Of a stretch of DNA of 64,000 nucleotides, positions 20,474 to 28,533 are shown one piece after another (positions within the stretch are counted from its first letter, which is position 1; each line of letters opens with the position of its first letter). This DNA comes from Xylophilus sp. GW821-FHT01B05. Its GTDB lineage: Bacteria; Pseudomonadota; Gammaproteobacteria; Burkholderiales; Burkholderiaceae_C. The position numbers and the translations under genes are program-made. The notes under the pieces are model-generated. The model did not search any database and had not been told where the DNA came from. It saw only the letters and a program-made list of their open reading frames with translations. The stretch covers positions 3,410,001-3,474,000 of the forward strand of contig CP152408.1 of the NCBI GenBank assembly GCA_038961845.1, in the 5' to 3' direction.

Positions 20474-20549
20474 TTTGGCACTCGCCAAATGCGCCAACGT
20501 AGCAGCCGAACGCGCCAAACTGAGCGCGTCGATTGGCGCCATTCGCCAT
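20474..20549. promoter_or_regulatory. Cluster of GCCAA half-sites before the AraC gene
   Basis: The 382-base divergent region (20,202-20,583) ends with TTTGGC-ACTC-GCCAAA (20474-20489), a perfect inverted repeat, then GCGCCAA at 20491 and 20512, TTGGCGC at 20533 and TTCGCCAT at 20543. These are likely binding sites for the AraC-type regulator. The left half of the region is AT-rich and shows no further motif I can name. Confidence 0.45.
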
Positions 20550-20583
20550 TGCTGTGGCGTGATCCGCAACCTAAACTGGTCCC

Positions 20584-21678
20584 ATGGACCCTAAAAATGA
20601 CGCTCTACCGAGCCGCCGCCGAAGCGCGCCTTTGGACTATGCGGTGTGGCCGGGCTGGCGGGTATTGATGCAAGACGCCGGGATTGCAACCGCTCCCGTA
20701 TTGCGCCGCGCACAATTACCAGGCGATTTGTTTGCGCGCCAAAACGTTCGCCTGGACTCTGCAAGCTTCTTCAATCTTTGGCAGGCCATCGACGCCGAGG
20801 CCGTATCCATTGACCCGAACCTGCCAGCGCCCTTGCGCATCGCGCAGGTGATGTCTTCTGACTGGTTCGATCCCGAGTTGTTTGCTGCACTGTGCAGCGC
20901 CAATATGGGCAGCGCCGTCGATCGAATAGCCAAGTATGTGAAGCTGATCGCGCCCATGCTGATCCGGGTTGATCGCACGGCCTCTCACACCACCGTCACC
21001 CTGGATTTCCTGGCTTCGACTGAGCCACCACCCAGCGTGTTCTTGGCTTTCAAGCTGGTTTTTTTTGTACAACTGGCGCGCTTGGCAACACGTAGCCACG
21101 TGCAACCGCTGCGAGTGGGTTGGCCCTCGCCGCCAAGCCTGGAGGCGGATGCGCTTCTGTACCAGTCCTTCTTCGGCACTCCGGTGACCCGCACGCCTTT
21201 AGCCACCTTGGTGTTTGCTGCGGCAGATGTCGAGCGCCCGTTCCTGACGGAGAACCACAAGATGTGGTTGTTCTTCGAGCCCTCTTTGCGCCAGCGGCTG
21301 GCCGACCTGGACCGGACGGCCGGCATGGTGGAGCGAGTGCGCAGCACGCTGCTGGAGAGCTTGCCGGCGGGCGAGGTCTCCATGCAGGCCGTCAGCCGAA
21401 AGCTGGCCGTCAGTACGCGCACGTTGCAGCGCAGGCTGCAAGACGAGGGAACCACGTTCCAGCAGACCCTCGACAGCTTGCGTGATTCGCTGGCGCATCA
21501 CTACCTGCACAACACGGAAATGTCGAGCGCCGAGATCTCGTTCCTATTGGCCTTCGAGGATTCCAATTCCTTTGCCCGTGCGTTTCAGGCATGGACCGGA
21601 AAAACGCCGCAAACGGTGCGGTCTGAAAAGCGAGAGCTGCAAGGCAGCGTCCCAGGGCTGAGCTCAACAACGGCATGA
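20584..21678 (+). CDS. AraC-family transcriptional regulator
   Basis: A 364-aa regulator with an N-terminal arabinose-binding-like domain of the OruR/ToxR-type AraC subgroup (about 30-215) and a C-terminal double helix-turn-helix (about 255-345; SMQAVSRKLAVSTRTLQRRL and EISFLLAFEDSNSFARAFQ with GKTPQTVR). The N-terminal domain probably binds a small hydrophobic ligand. Divergent from the SDR/YciI pair, which are its likely targets. It is the last intact gene before the island junction. Confidence 0.87.
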   Translation: MDPKNDALPSRRRSAPLDYAVWPGWRVLMQDAGIATAPVLRRAQLPGDLFARQNVRLDSASFFNLWQAIDAEAVSIDPNLPAPLRIAQVMSSDWFDPELFAALCSANMGSAVDRIAKYVKLIAPMLIRVDRTASHTTVTLDFLASTEPPPSVFLAFKLVFFVQLARLATRSHVQPLRVGWPSPPSLEADALLYQSFFGTPVTRTPLATLVFAAADVERPFLTENHKMWLFFEPSLRQRLADLDRTAGMVERVRSTLLESLPAGEVSMQAVSRKLAVSTRTLQRRLQDEGTTFQQTLDSLRDSLAHHYLHNTEMSSAEISFLLAFEDSNSFARAFQAWTGKTPQTVRSEKRELQGSVPGLSSTTA

Positions 21679-21680
21679 AA

Positions 21681-21706
21681 TGAAAAACCCGCCCAAAGGC
21701 GGGTTT
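21681..21706 (-). terminator. Terminator of the broken ppa gene
   Basis: A perfect 9-bp stem AAACCCGCC / GGCGGGTTT (21685-21706), followed on the minus strand by TTTTTCA. It lies about 20 bases past the ppa stop codon. It also sits just downstream of the AraC gene and may serve both strands. Confidence 0.85.
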
Positions 21707-21724
21707 GCGAGGCGCAGGAGCGGC

Positions 21725-21850
21725 TTATGCCGTCTTGCCGCCGCGGTAGTTGGCGATGCCGTCGGCAACTTCCTTCTTCGCCGCGTCCACACCTTCCCAG
21801 CCGGTGACCTTGACCCACTTGCCGGCTTCCAGGTCCTTGTAGTGCTCGAA
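21725..21850 (-). pseudogene. ppa: Inorganic pyrophosphatase, 3' fragment only (41 codons)
   Basis: On the minus strand the frame ending at TAA 21725-21727 reads [20 protein letters not shown] and ends NYRGGKTA, which is the conserved C-terminus of soluble inorganic pyrophosphatase. Upstream of the first Phe the similarity stops sharply: the next codons are Asn-Leu-Ala-stop. A full-length ppa needs about 135 more codons. The terminator is intact. I read this as a core gene truncated by arrival of the catabolic island to its right. Confidence 0.8.
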
Positions 21851-21915
21851 GTTCAGGGCTCACTCCTCAGAGTGTTGAGCCTCCACAAAACCCGGGGCGA
21901 TTCAGCCTTGGCGGT
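21851..21915. other. Putative left junction of the catabolic island
   Basis: These 65 bases lie between the broken ppa gene and the stop of the first beta-oxidation gene. They hold an imperfect hairpin (GGCTCACTC..GAGTGTTGAGCC, 21857-21881) without a T-run. No transposase, integrase or tRNA is visible here. The opposite junction is beyond 64,000. Confidence 0.5.
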
Positions 21916-24069
21916 TCAGGCGGGATGAAAGAGATCACCGCGCTCTGCGCGCTCAATCAGCCACGGCGACGGCCGGTAGCGCTCGCCATGCCGTTCGGCT
22001 AGTTGCGCGCTCTGTTCAACGAAGGACCGCAGGCCCACGGTCTCGATGTACGACAGCACGCCGCCGGTCCACGCCGGATAGCCAATGCCGAGGATCGAGC
22101 CCACGTCCGCATCCGCCGGGTCAAGCACCACGCCCTCCTCGACGCAGCGCGCACCCTCCAATGCCTGGATGGTGAGGATGCGGCGCTTCAGATCCTCCAC
22201 CGCGGGCTGTTGTGCCGCAGGCGGCCAATGCACGGCCAGTCCAGGCCAGAGGAACTTGCGACCACCCTCTGGGTATTCGTAGAAGCCAGCGCCCGCGGCC
22301 TTGCCCCTGCGGCCGAGCTGTTCGACCATCTTGCGCGTGGCGTCGATCGAAAGGCCCGGCTCATGCGGCGGCTGTACGCCGTCGGCCTGCCATTGCGCGT
22401 AGACCTTGAGCACGATGTCCAGCGACACCTCGTCCACGACCGCCAGCGGCCCCACCGGCATGCCGGCCTGCCGTGCGGCGTTCTCGATCAGTGCGGGCAG
22501 CACGCCCTCCTGCAGCATCGCGATTCCCTCTTTGACGAAAATTCCGAATACGCGGCTGGTGAAGAAGCCGCGGCTGTCGTTGACCACAATCGGTGTCTTG
22601 CGTAACTGCGCCGCCAGGTCCAGCGCCCGCGCCAGCGTGGTCTGGCTGGTCTTCTCCCCCATGATCAGCTCAATCAGCGGCATGCGCTCGACCGGCGAGA
22701 AGAAGTGGACGCCGATGAAGTCCGCCGGGCGATCAAACGCCTGCGCCAGGCCGGTGATCGGCAGCGTGGAGGTATTGCTGCCGAACACGGCCGGGGCGGA
22801 CAGCACGGCGGCCGCACGGCGCGTCACGTCGGCCTTCACGTCACGGCTCTCGTACACGGCCTCAACGACGAAGTCACAGCCCACCAGATCGGCGTAGTCC
22901 TGCGTGGGCAGGATGCGGGCCAGCACGGCATCGGCTTTCTCGCGCGTACTCTTGCCGCGCTCGATCGCCTTGTCGAGTTGGCGCGCTGCATGCGCCTTGC
23001 CGCACTCGGCCCGAGCCAGGGTGCTGTCGAGCAGCACCACCCCAATGCCGACGCCCGCCGCCACGTGCGCGACGCCGGCGCCCATCATGCCGGCGCCCAG
23101 CACGCCCAGCTTGCGCACTGTGGATCGGGGCACGTCGGCGGGGCGATTCGCCAGCTTGTCCAGCCGCCCCTTGTTGACGAACATTGTGCGCATCAGGTTG
23201 CGCGTCACCGGGTCCCCCAGCAGACGTCCGAAATACTTGCGCTCCACGCGCAGCCCCACGTCCAGCGGCAACTGCGTGCCCTCGTAGACGCAGGACAGGA
23301 TCGCCAGCGGCGCCGGCAGGTTGCGCTGGGTCTGCCCTGCCAGCAGCGTGGTGCCCGCGGTGAAGCTGCGGCTCGCATGTGGCGCGGTCGGCCCGGAGCC
23401 ACCCGGCACGCGGAAGTCCTTGGCGTCCCAGGGTTGCACCGCGCTCGGCTGCGCCAGCAGCCAGCGGCGCGCGGCGTTGACGACCTCGCCTGGCGCCGCA
23501 AGGGCGTGGACCATGCCCAGCTTCAGCGCTTCAGCGGGGAGCACGTGACGCCCCGTGAGCAGCAAGCCGAGCGCTTTCTCGACCCCGATCAGGCGCGGCA
23601 GGCGCTGGGTGCCGCCGCCCGCGGGCAGCAGGCCGAGTCCCACCTCGGGCAGCCCGACCACCGCCTTGGGATGGTCGGCCAGCACGCGGTGGTGGCAGGC
23701 CAGCGCCAGCTCCAGCCCACCGCCCAGTGCCACGCCCTCCAGCGCGGCGGCGAACGGCTTACCGCAGGTCTCGAGGCGGCGGGTCAGCCGGCCGAAGTCC
23801 TCGCCGACCGCCGCGCATTGCGCCGGTGCAATCGGGCCTCGGTCAAACATTGCTAGCAAGCCCTTGATATCGGCGCCGGCGACGAAGCTACCCGGCTTGC
23901 CGGATGTCAGGATGGCCCCGCGGATGCCGGGCGACGAGGCCACCTGCTCCACGGCCTGGGCCAGGTCGGCGATCAGCTCCGGGGTCAGCACGTTCATCGG
24001 CCGGTCGGCCAAGTTGATCTCGATGAGCGCGACGCCGTCGTCGCCGCTGTGCAATTGAAGTGTGGTCAT
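21916..24069 (-). CDS. FadB/FadJ-like multifunctional enoyl-CoA hydratase / 3-hydroxyacyl-CoA dehydrogenase (copy 1)
   Basis: A 717-aa fatty-acid oxidation enzyme. The N-terminal crotonase domain (about 1-200) keeps both catalytic Glu residues ([25 protein letters not shown]). The dehydrogenase domain has the NAD motif [13 protein letters not shown] (about 315) and the His in [13 protein letters not shown], followed by the C-terminal dimer domain. ATG 24069 is taken over the open frame to 24111. It follows thiolase copy 1 by 34 bases in a two-gene operon. It is a clear paralogue of the protein at 37,423-39,549. Confidence 0.9.
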   Translation of the reverse strand: MTTLQLHSGDDGVALIEINLADRPMNVLTPELIADLAQAVEQVASSPGIRGAILTSGKPGSFVAGADIKGLLAMFDRGPIAPAQCAAVGEDFGRLTRRLETCGKPFAAALEGVALGGGLELALACHHRVLADHPKAVVGLPEVGLGLLPAGGGTQRLPRLIGVEKALGLLLTGRHVLPAEALKLGMVHALAAPGEVVNAARRWLLAQPSAVQPWDAKDFRVPGGSGPTAPHASRSFTAGTTLLAGQTQRNLPAPLAILSCVYEGTQLPLDVGLRVERKYFGRLLGDPVTRNLMRTMFVNKGRLDKLANRPADVPRSTVRKLGVLGAGMMGAGVAHVAAGVGIGVVLLDSTLARAECGKAHAARQLDKAIERGKSTREKADAVLARILPTQDYADLVGCDFVVEAVYESRDVKADVTRRAAAVLSAPAVFGSNTSTLPITGLAQAFDRPADFIGVHFFSPVERMPLIELIMGEKTSQTTLARALDLAAQLRKTPIVVNDSRGFFTSRVFGIFVKEGIAMLQEGVLPALIENAARQAGMPVGPLAVVDEVSLDIVLKVYAQWQADGVQPPHEPGLSIDATRKMVEQLGRRGKAAGAGFYEYPEGGRKFLWPGLAVHWPPAAQQPAVEDLKRRILTIQALEGARCVEEGVVLDPADADVGSILGIGYPAWTGGVLSYIETVGLRSFVEQSAQLAERHGERYRPSPWLIERAERGDLFHPA

Positions 24070-24103
24070 GGATTTATTCCAGGCGGATATCGGTTCGCGC
24101 ATT

Positions 24104-25312
24104 TCAGACACGCTCGATGATGGTGGCGGTGGCCTGGCCCGCCGCTGCGCACAGGGTGATCAAACCGGTGCGCAGGCCGCGACGCTCCAGTTCGTCGAGC
24201 GCGGTGCCCACCAGCATCGCGCCGGTGGCTCCCAGTGGATGGCCAAGAGCGATGGAACCGCCGTTGACATTGACGCGCTCGTGCGGAGCGCCCGTGGCGC
24301 GCATGTAGCGCAGCACCACTGCGGCGAAGGCCTCGTTGACCTCGAACAGGTCGATATCGCCGATGGCCATGCCGGCGCGGCGCAGCGCCTTCTCGGTCGC
24401 CGCAGCCGGGCCGTCGAGCATCAGGGTGGGCTCGCTTCCGATGGCGGCACAGGCCCGCACCCGGGCGCGCGGCCGCAGGCCGGCCTTGCGGCCGAACTCG
24501 GCGGAACCGACCAGCACGGCGGAGGCGCCGTCGACCACGCCGCTGGAGGTGCCGGCCGTATGCAGATGCCGCACCGCCTCAAGTTGCGGATAGCGCTGCA
24601 GCGCCACCGAGTCGAAGCCGCCTTGCTCGCCGACGGTGTCGAAAGCGGGCTTGAGCGCGGCCATGCTGGCCGGTGTAGCGTCAGGGCGCGGGTGCTCGTC
24701 GCGGGCCAGCACGACCTCGCGGATCACGTCGCGCACCGGCACTAGCGCCCGGTCAAAGCGCCCCTCGGCCACGGCCGCCGCGCAACGGCGCTGGCTCTCC
24801 AGGCCATAGGCATCAAGCTGCTCGCGCGTATAGCCGTCCAGCGTGGCCAACAGATCAGCCGACACGCCGGTCGGCGTGAAATACGACTGCCAGATCACCT
24901 GTGGATCGCTGATCCAGGCCCCGCCCCCGGAGAGCGGGGCCACGCGCGACATGGACTCCACGCCGCCGGCAACGATGGCATCGGCCTGGCCGGCCGCGAC
25001 CTGCGCCGCGGCGAGGTTCACGGCATCCAGGCCAGAGCCGCAGAAGCGGTCGATCTGGATGCCGGGAACATGCTGCCCGTAACCCGCCACCAACGCCGCC
25101 AGCCGTGCGATGTCCGCACCCTGCTCGCTGTAGGCGTTGGTGCAACCCAGTATCACGTCGTCGATCAGCACTGTGTCGAGCCCATGCCGATCGCGCAGGG
25201 CGGCGAGCACCTGGGCCGCCAGTTGCACAGGCGTTATTTCATGCAGGGCGCCGTCGCCGCGCCCTCTTCCGCGCGGCGTGCGCAGGTGGTCATAGATGTA
25301 GGCGGTATCCAT
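24104..25312 (-). CDS. Acetyl-CoA acyltransferase (3-ketoacyl-CoA thiolase, copy 1)
   Basis: A 402-aa thiolase performing the last step of beta-oxidation. The nucleophilic Cys is in DRFCGSGLDAVN (about residue 90) and the catalytic His in GGSIALGHPLGATGAM. The C-terminal active-site loop is unusual: it reads ITLCAAAGQATATIIERV where classical thiolases have C-x-G-G-G-x-G; the Cys itself is kept. It precedes fadB copy 1. Upstream is a 252-base gap with a 6-bp hairpin (25502-25518) but no gene. Confidence 0.9.
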   Translation of the reverse strand: MDTAYIYDHLRTPRGRGRGDGALHEITPVQLAAQVLAALRDRHGLDTVLIDDVILGCTNAYSEQGADIARLAALVAGYGQHVPGIQIDRFCGSGLDAVNLAAAQVAAGQADAIVAGGVESMSRVAPLSGGGAWISDPQVIWQSYFTPTGVSADLLATLDGYTREQLDAYGLESQRRCAAAVAEGRFDRALVPVRDVIREVVLARDEHPRPDATPASMAALKPAFDTVGEQGGFDSVALQRYPQLEAVRHLHTAGTSSGVVDGASAVLVGSAEFGRKAGLRPRARVRACAAIGSEPTLMLDGPAAATEKALRRAGMAIGDIDLFEVNEAFAAVVLRYMRATGAPHERVNVNGGSIALGHPLGATGAMLVGTALDELERRGLRTGLITLCAAAGQATATIIERV

Positions 25313-25564
25313 GGATCTCTTTTCCGTTCTTCATGTAGTGGGCATCCAGGATGGTCTCCGGATGCGGAGTCTCGCTGCCGGGTTCAGTCTGCACACGTCG
25401 GCCGAGGTCCCAGGAGGAGTCTGCGCGGCAGAAGGAATTGAGGATGGTCACAAAATTTCGACTTCTCAGAATCGCGCAGGAGCCACGAACGGGAAGCTGG
25501 CAAGGGGTCAAGCACCCCTGAAACCGCCGAAATTTTCAGTTTGCCGCTTCTGCCCCGCCGACTC

Positions 25565-25729
25565 CTAGTCGGGGTCTTGCGTGTAGTCGGCCTTGGTGGC
25601 GCCGCACTCGGGGCAGCACCAGTCTTCGGGCACGTCGGCCCAGCGCGTGCCAGGCGCCACGCCGGCATCAGGATCGCCCAGCGCCTCGTCGTACACGTGG
25701 CTGCAGAATCCGCAGCGCCATCGGCTCAT
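25565..25729 (-). CDS. Rubredoxin, 54 aa (AlkG-like role)
   Basis: A small iron-sulfur electron carrier. The four iron-ligating Cys are C6 and C9 (CGFC) and C39 and C42 (CPEC), in the usual frame with VYDEALGDPDAGVAPGT between them. Its ATG overlaps the stop of the membrane oxygenase gene by four bases (ATGA), so it is translationally coupled and almost surely the direct electron donor of that enzyme. A candidate NADH-dependent reductase lies at 57,823-59,103. Confidence 0.92.
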   Translation of the reverse strand: MSRWRCGFCSHVYDEALGDPDAGVAPGTRWADVPEDWCCPECGATKADYTQDPD

Positions 25730-26640
25730 GCTGGACTCCTCCTCGTGCCCGGCACCACCACCGGATGGATGGCCAGGCCATACTGCACGGCCAAGTCGCG
25801 CTGGCGCAGCTCCGGCTCGATCAAGGCCCAGATGCGCGAATGGTTGTAGGGCGGCGCTGAGGGATAGAGGTGGTGCAGCAGATGGTAGTTATGGAATTGC
25901 AGCAGCGGGCCGAGCCAGCGCTCACCGCCCAGGCGCATCGAAGTCGCCAGGGTCAGGTTCTGTTCCGACGAGACATCGTGCTTGACATGGGGCAGCCAGA
26001 AGAACACGCAGCCAAACAGCATCATCGTCACCCGCGAGGGAATCAGCCAGAGCAGCAGGACCTCCATCCCGTAGCCCATCCACACCAGCACACCGATGAC
26101 GGCCAGCAGCACCGCCAGCGCGGCGAAGGTGGTGCGCAGCTGACGCTTGCCGATGGCATCGCCCTTGCGCGGAATGAAGATCAGGTAGCCTAGGTCGAAG
26201 CTCATCCAGCGCAGCGGCAGGGTCCACCAGCGTCCATGAATCCACTCGTCGGGATCCTTCGCGCCATTGGTATGGCGATGATGCTGCATGTGCGCCCAGC
26301 GGAACATGCCCAGGGTGCCGTGCGGCGCGATCATCAGCAGCCCGATCCGGCCAATCCAGTCGTTGAGCCTCGGATTGGAAGAAATGGCACGGTGGGTCGC
26401 ATCATGAATCACGCCGAATAGCGGGTACATGAACAGCACATTGAGGACACAGGCCACGCTAAGGGCGAGCACGCCATGCATTGTGAGGACATCGCTGAGC
26501 ACGATGCCGACGAGGGCGACCGCCCACATCCAGAATGTCGGCCATGCGAGCAACGGCGGCAGTGTCAAGGCGCGCAGGCGCGCCGCCTTTTCGAGGGGCA
26601 CTGCCAGGGGCTTTGCGTCGGGATGAAGAGCTGCGGGCAT
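25726..26640 (-). CDS. Membrane di-iron oxygenase of the fatty-acid desaturase superfamily (candidate terminal hydroxylase)
   Basis: A 304-aa integral membrane protein with the three His boxes of the PF00487 di-iron fold: HDATH (79-83), HMQHHRH (117-123) and HNYHLLHH (250-257), plus WLPHVKHD (216-222) between membrane segments. Hydrophobic stretches fall at about 35-75, 95-108 and 172-215. Members desaturate or hydroxylate hydrophobic substrates using O2 and external electrons. Coupling to rubredoxin, and co-orientation with the alcohol dehydrogenase 66 bases upstream, argue for a hydroxylase acting in the place of AlkB. It lacks the AlkB sequence signature. Whether it desaturates or hydroxylates is not decided by sequence. 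ATG 26640 has AGGAG upstream. Confidence 0.82.
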   Translation of the reverse strand: MPAALHPDAKPLAVPLEKAARLRALTLPPLLAWPTFWMWAVALVGIVLSDVLTMHGVLALSVACVLNVLFMYPLFGVIHDATHRAISSNPRLNDWIGRIGLLMIAPHGTLGMFRWAHMQHHRHTNGAKDPDEWIHGRWWTLPLRWMSFDLGYLIFIPRKGDAIGKRQLRTTFAALAVLLAVIGVLVWMGYGMEVLLLWLIPSRVTMMLFGCVFFWLPHVKHDVSSEQNLTLATSMRLGGERWLGPLLQFHNYHLLHHLYPSAPPYNHSRIWALIEPELRQRDLAVQYGLAIHPVVVPGTRRSPA

Positions 26641-26706
26641 GGAGAATCTCCTGAAAATTGATGGAAGATGAAACGATGAAAAACGGGGCAAAAGCGCGAT
26701 GCACTG

Positions 26707-28305
26707 TCAGCCGGGAGCAGCGCGCATCAGTGCAGCGGTGCGTTCTGCCACCATCACCGTGCAGGCATGGGTGTTGCCGCCGATGGCATCCGGGATGACC
26801 GAGGCGTCTGCAACGCGCAGGCCATGCACGCCATGTACGCGCAGTTCCGCATCGACGACGGCTTGGTCGTTGCTGCCCATCCGGCAGGTGCCGATCGGGT
26901 GGTAGATGGTGTCGGCGCCGGCCCGGATCGCCGCGCGCACTTCGTTGTCGCTACGCGGCACGCGCCGGTCCAGCGGCCGCAGGCCGTGGCTGGCCAGTGC
27001 CGGTTGCGCAAGGATCTGTTCGACCTGCCGGTAGCCCGCCAGCAGGGTCTCGAGGTCGTCTGGATGGTCGAGGAAGCGGGGATCGATGCGGGGTGCGGCC
27101 AGTGGATCGGCGCTGGCCAACTCCACCGTGCCGCGCGACTTCGGGCGCAAGCAGCAGGTGTGCACCGACAAGCCGTGGCCGAGCCTCAGCTTGCGTCCGT
27201 GCTCCTCGAGAATTGCCACCACGAAATGCAGCTGTACATCAGGCTCGGGCAACTCGGGTCGGGTCTTCAGGAAGACGCCAGCCTCCGCTGCGTTGGTCGC
27301 GAACATACCGCGCCGCGCGCTGCGCCAACGGCGCCAATGGCCCGCCATGCGCCACAGGCCGCCCGCCGAAAACCCCAAGAGATCCGGATCGTCGCAACGA
27401 CGCACGAGCACATGGTCAACGTGGTCCTGCAGATTGCGGCCGACGCCCGGCAAGTGGCGCTGCACGGCGATGCCCCAGCGCCCGAGTGTCTCTCCATCGC
27501 CGATGCCCGAGAGCATCAGCAACTGCGGGGACTGGAACACACCAGCGGCCAACACCACCTCGCGCCGGGCCCGCACGGTGTGCAGCGCGCCATCGCGCCG
27601 GTACTCCACGCCGACCGCGCGCCCCTGCTCGATGAGCACGCGCGTGGCGTGCGCATGGGTTCTGACTTCCAGATTTCCACGCACGCCACGGTGCGGATCG
27701 AGAAATGCGCGCGCCGCCGAGCAGCGCTCGCCGTCGATCTGGTTGAGTTGAAAGCGGCACACGCCTTCCTGATCGGCGCCGTTGGGGTCGGGGTTGAAGC
27801 GGTGGCCCGCCTGCTGCGCCGCCTCGAGGAAGTGCCGCGTGAACGGGTTGTCGCTGCGCTGCTCCGACACGGGCAGGGGTCCGTCCTGCCCATGGAAGGG
27901 CGCACCGAACGTCTCATTGCGCTCGCTGAGCCGGAAGAACGGCAGTACCTCCTCGTAGCTCCAGCCGGGATTGCCTTGCGCTGCCCAGCGGTCGTAGTCG
28001 TTGCGGTGCCCGCGCACATAGACCATGGCGTTGATTGCGGACGAGCCGCCGAGGCCGCGGCCCCGCGGCTCGTAGCTGCGCCTCCCGCCCAGCCCGGGTT
28101 GGGGCACGGTCTCGAATCCCCAGTTGTGGGCATTGGCTCGCGGCACCAACGCCGAGATACCCAGCGGTATGCGGTGCATCCATGTGTTGCCTTCGCCCCC
28201 GGCTTCCAGCAGCAAGACGCTGTGGCGGGCATCCTCGCTCAGGCGCGATGCCAAGGTCGCGCCGCCCGATCCGCCGCCGATCACGATGTAGTCGAAGTTC
28301 TGCAC
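26707..28305 (-). CDS. GMC-family alcohol dehydrogenase (AlkJ/choline dehydrogenase-like)
   Basis: A flavoprotein of about 532 aa oxidising alcohols to aldehydes, passing electrons to the membrane quinone pool in AlkJ-type members. It has the FAD motif YIVIGGGSGGATLASRL at the N-terminus, the GMC signatures PRGRGLGGSSAINAMVYVRG and AGVFQSPQLLMLSGIG, and the catalytic His region GADTIYHPIGTCRMG. The second active-site residue region reads GGNTHACTVMVAE, with His where Asn is more common. The start is probably GTG 28305; a TTG at 28386 is possible. First gene of a GMC - oxygenase - rubredoxin operon, divergent from the MalT-type activator. Confidence 0.88.
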   Translation of the reverse strand: MQNFDYIVIGGGSGGATLASRLSEDARHSVLLLEAGGEGNTWMHRIPLGISALVPRANAHNWGFETVPQPGLGGRRSYEPRGRGLGGSSAINAMVYVRGHRNDYDRWAAQGNPGWSYEEVLPFFRLSERNETFGAPFHGQDGPLPVSEQRSDNPFTRHFLEAAQQAGHRFNPDPNGADQEGVCRFQLNQIDGERCSAARAFLDPHRGVRGNLEVRTHAHATRVLIEQGRAVGVEYRRDGALHTVRARREVVLAAGVFQSPQLLMLSGIGDGETLGRWGIAVQRHLPGVGRNLQDHVDHVLVRRCDDPDLLGFSAGGLWRMAGHWRRWRSARRGMFATNAAEAGVFLKTRPELPEPDVQLHFVVAILEEHGRKLRLGHGLSVHTCCLRPKSRGTVELASADPLAAPRIDPRFLDHPDDLETLLAGYRQVEQILAQPALASHGLRPLDRRVPRSDNEVRAAIRAGADTIYHPIGTCRMGSNDQAVVDAELRVHGVHGLRVADASVIPDAIGGNTHACTVMVAERTAALMRAAPG

Positions 28306-28446
28306 GTCGTGTATCCGTTTCCGTTTTTTTGGCTGCCCAGCGTACGCAGCCGATCGGCAGTCCGCCCAGTACGAAAGTCGGGGCAAGGGAAAACACGCAG
28401 AGGTACCGTGCGCACATCGGCCACAACGGGAAAATCCTCAACGAAC

Positions 28447-28462
28447 CCATACTTTCAAATGG
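28447..28462 (+). promoter_or_regulatory. Conserved box before the MalT-type regulator gene
   Basis: CCATACTTTCAAATGG lies 87 bases before the regulator's ATG. Almost the same box (CCATACTTTCGAAGGG at 31279-31294) lies 85 bases before the OmpW gene. A weaker ACTTTCG on the minus strand (28378-28372) faces the GMC gene. I infer an operator or promoter element for the MalT-type activator. Confidence 0.5.
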
Positions 28463-28533
28463 GATACGCGCATCGGTCGCGAGTAAGCTCTCTGCGCGGT
28501 GACTCCCAAGAACATAGCGACAGGAGACCAGAG

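Noticed and set aside
25502..25518. Hairpin AGGGGT-N5-ACCCCT as terminator of the rubredoxin operon
   Set aside because: The stem is short and no T-run follows on the minus strand.
25726..26640. Naming the membrane oxygenase alkB
   Set aside because: The His boxes HDATH / HMQHHRH / HNYHLLHH and the length of 304 aa fit the desaturase superfamily; the AlkB boxes and NYxEHYGL-type motif are not present.
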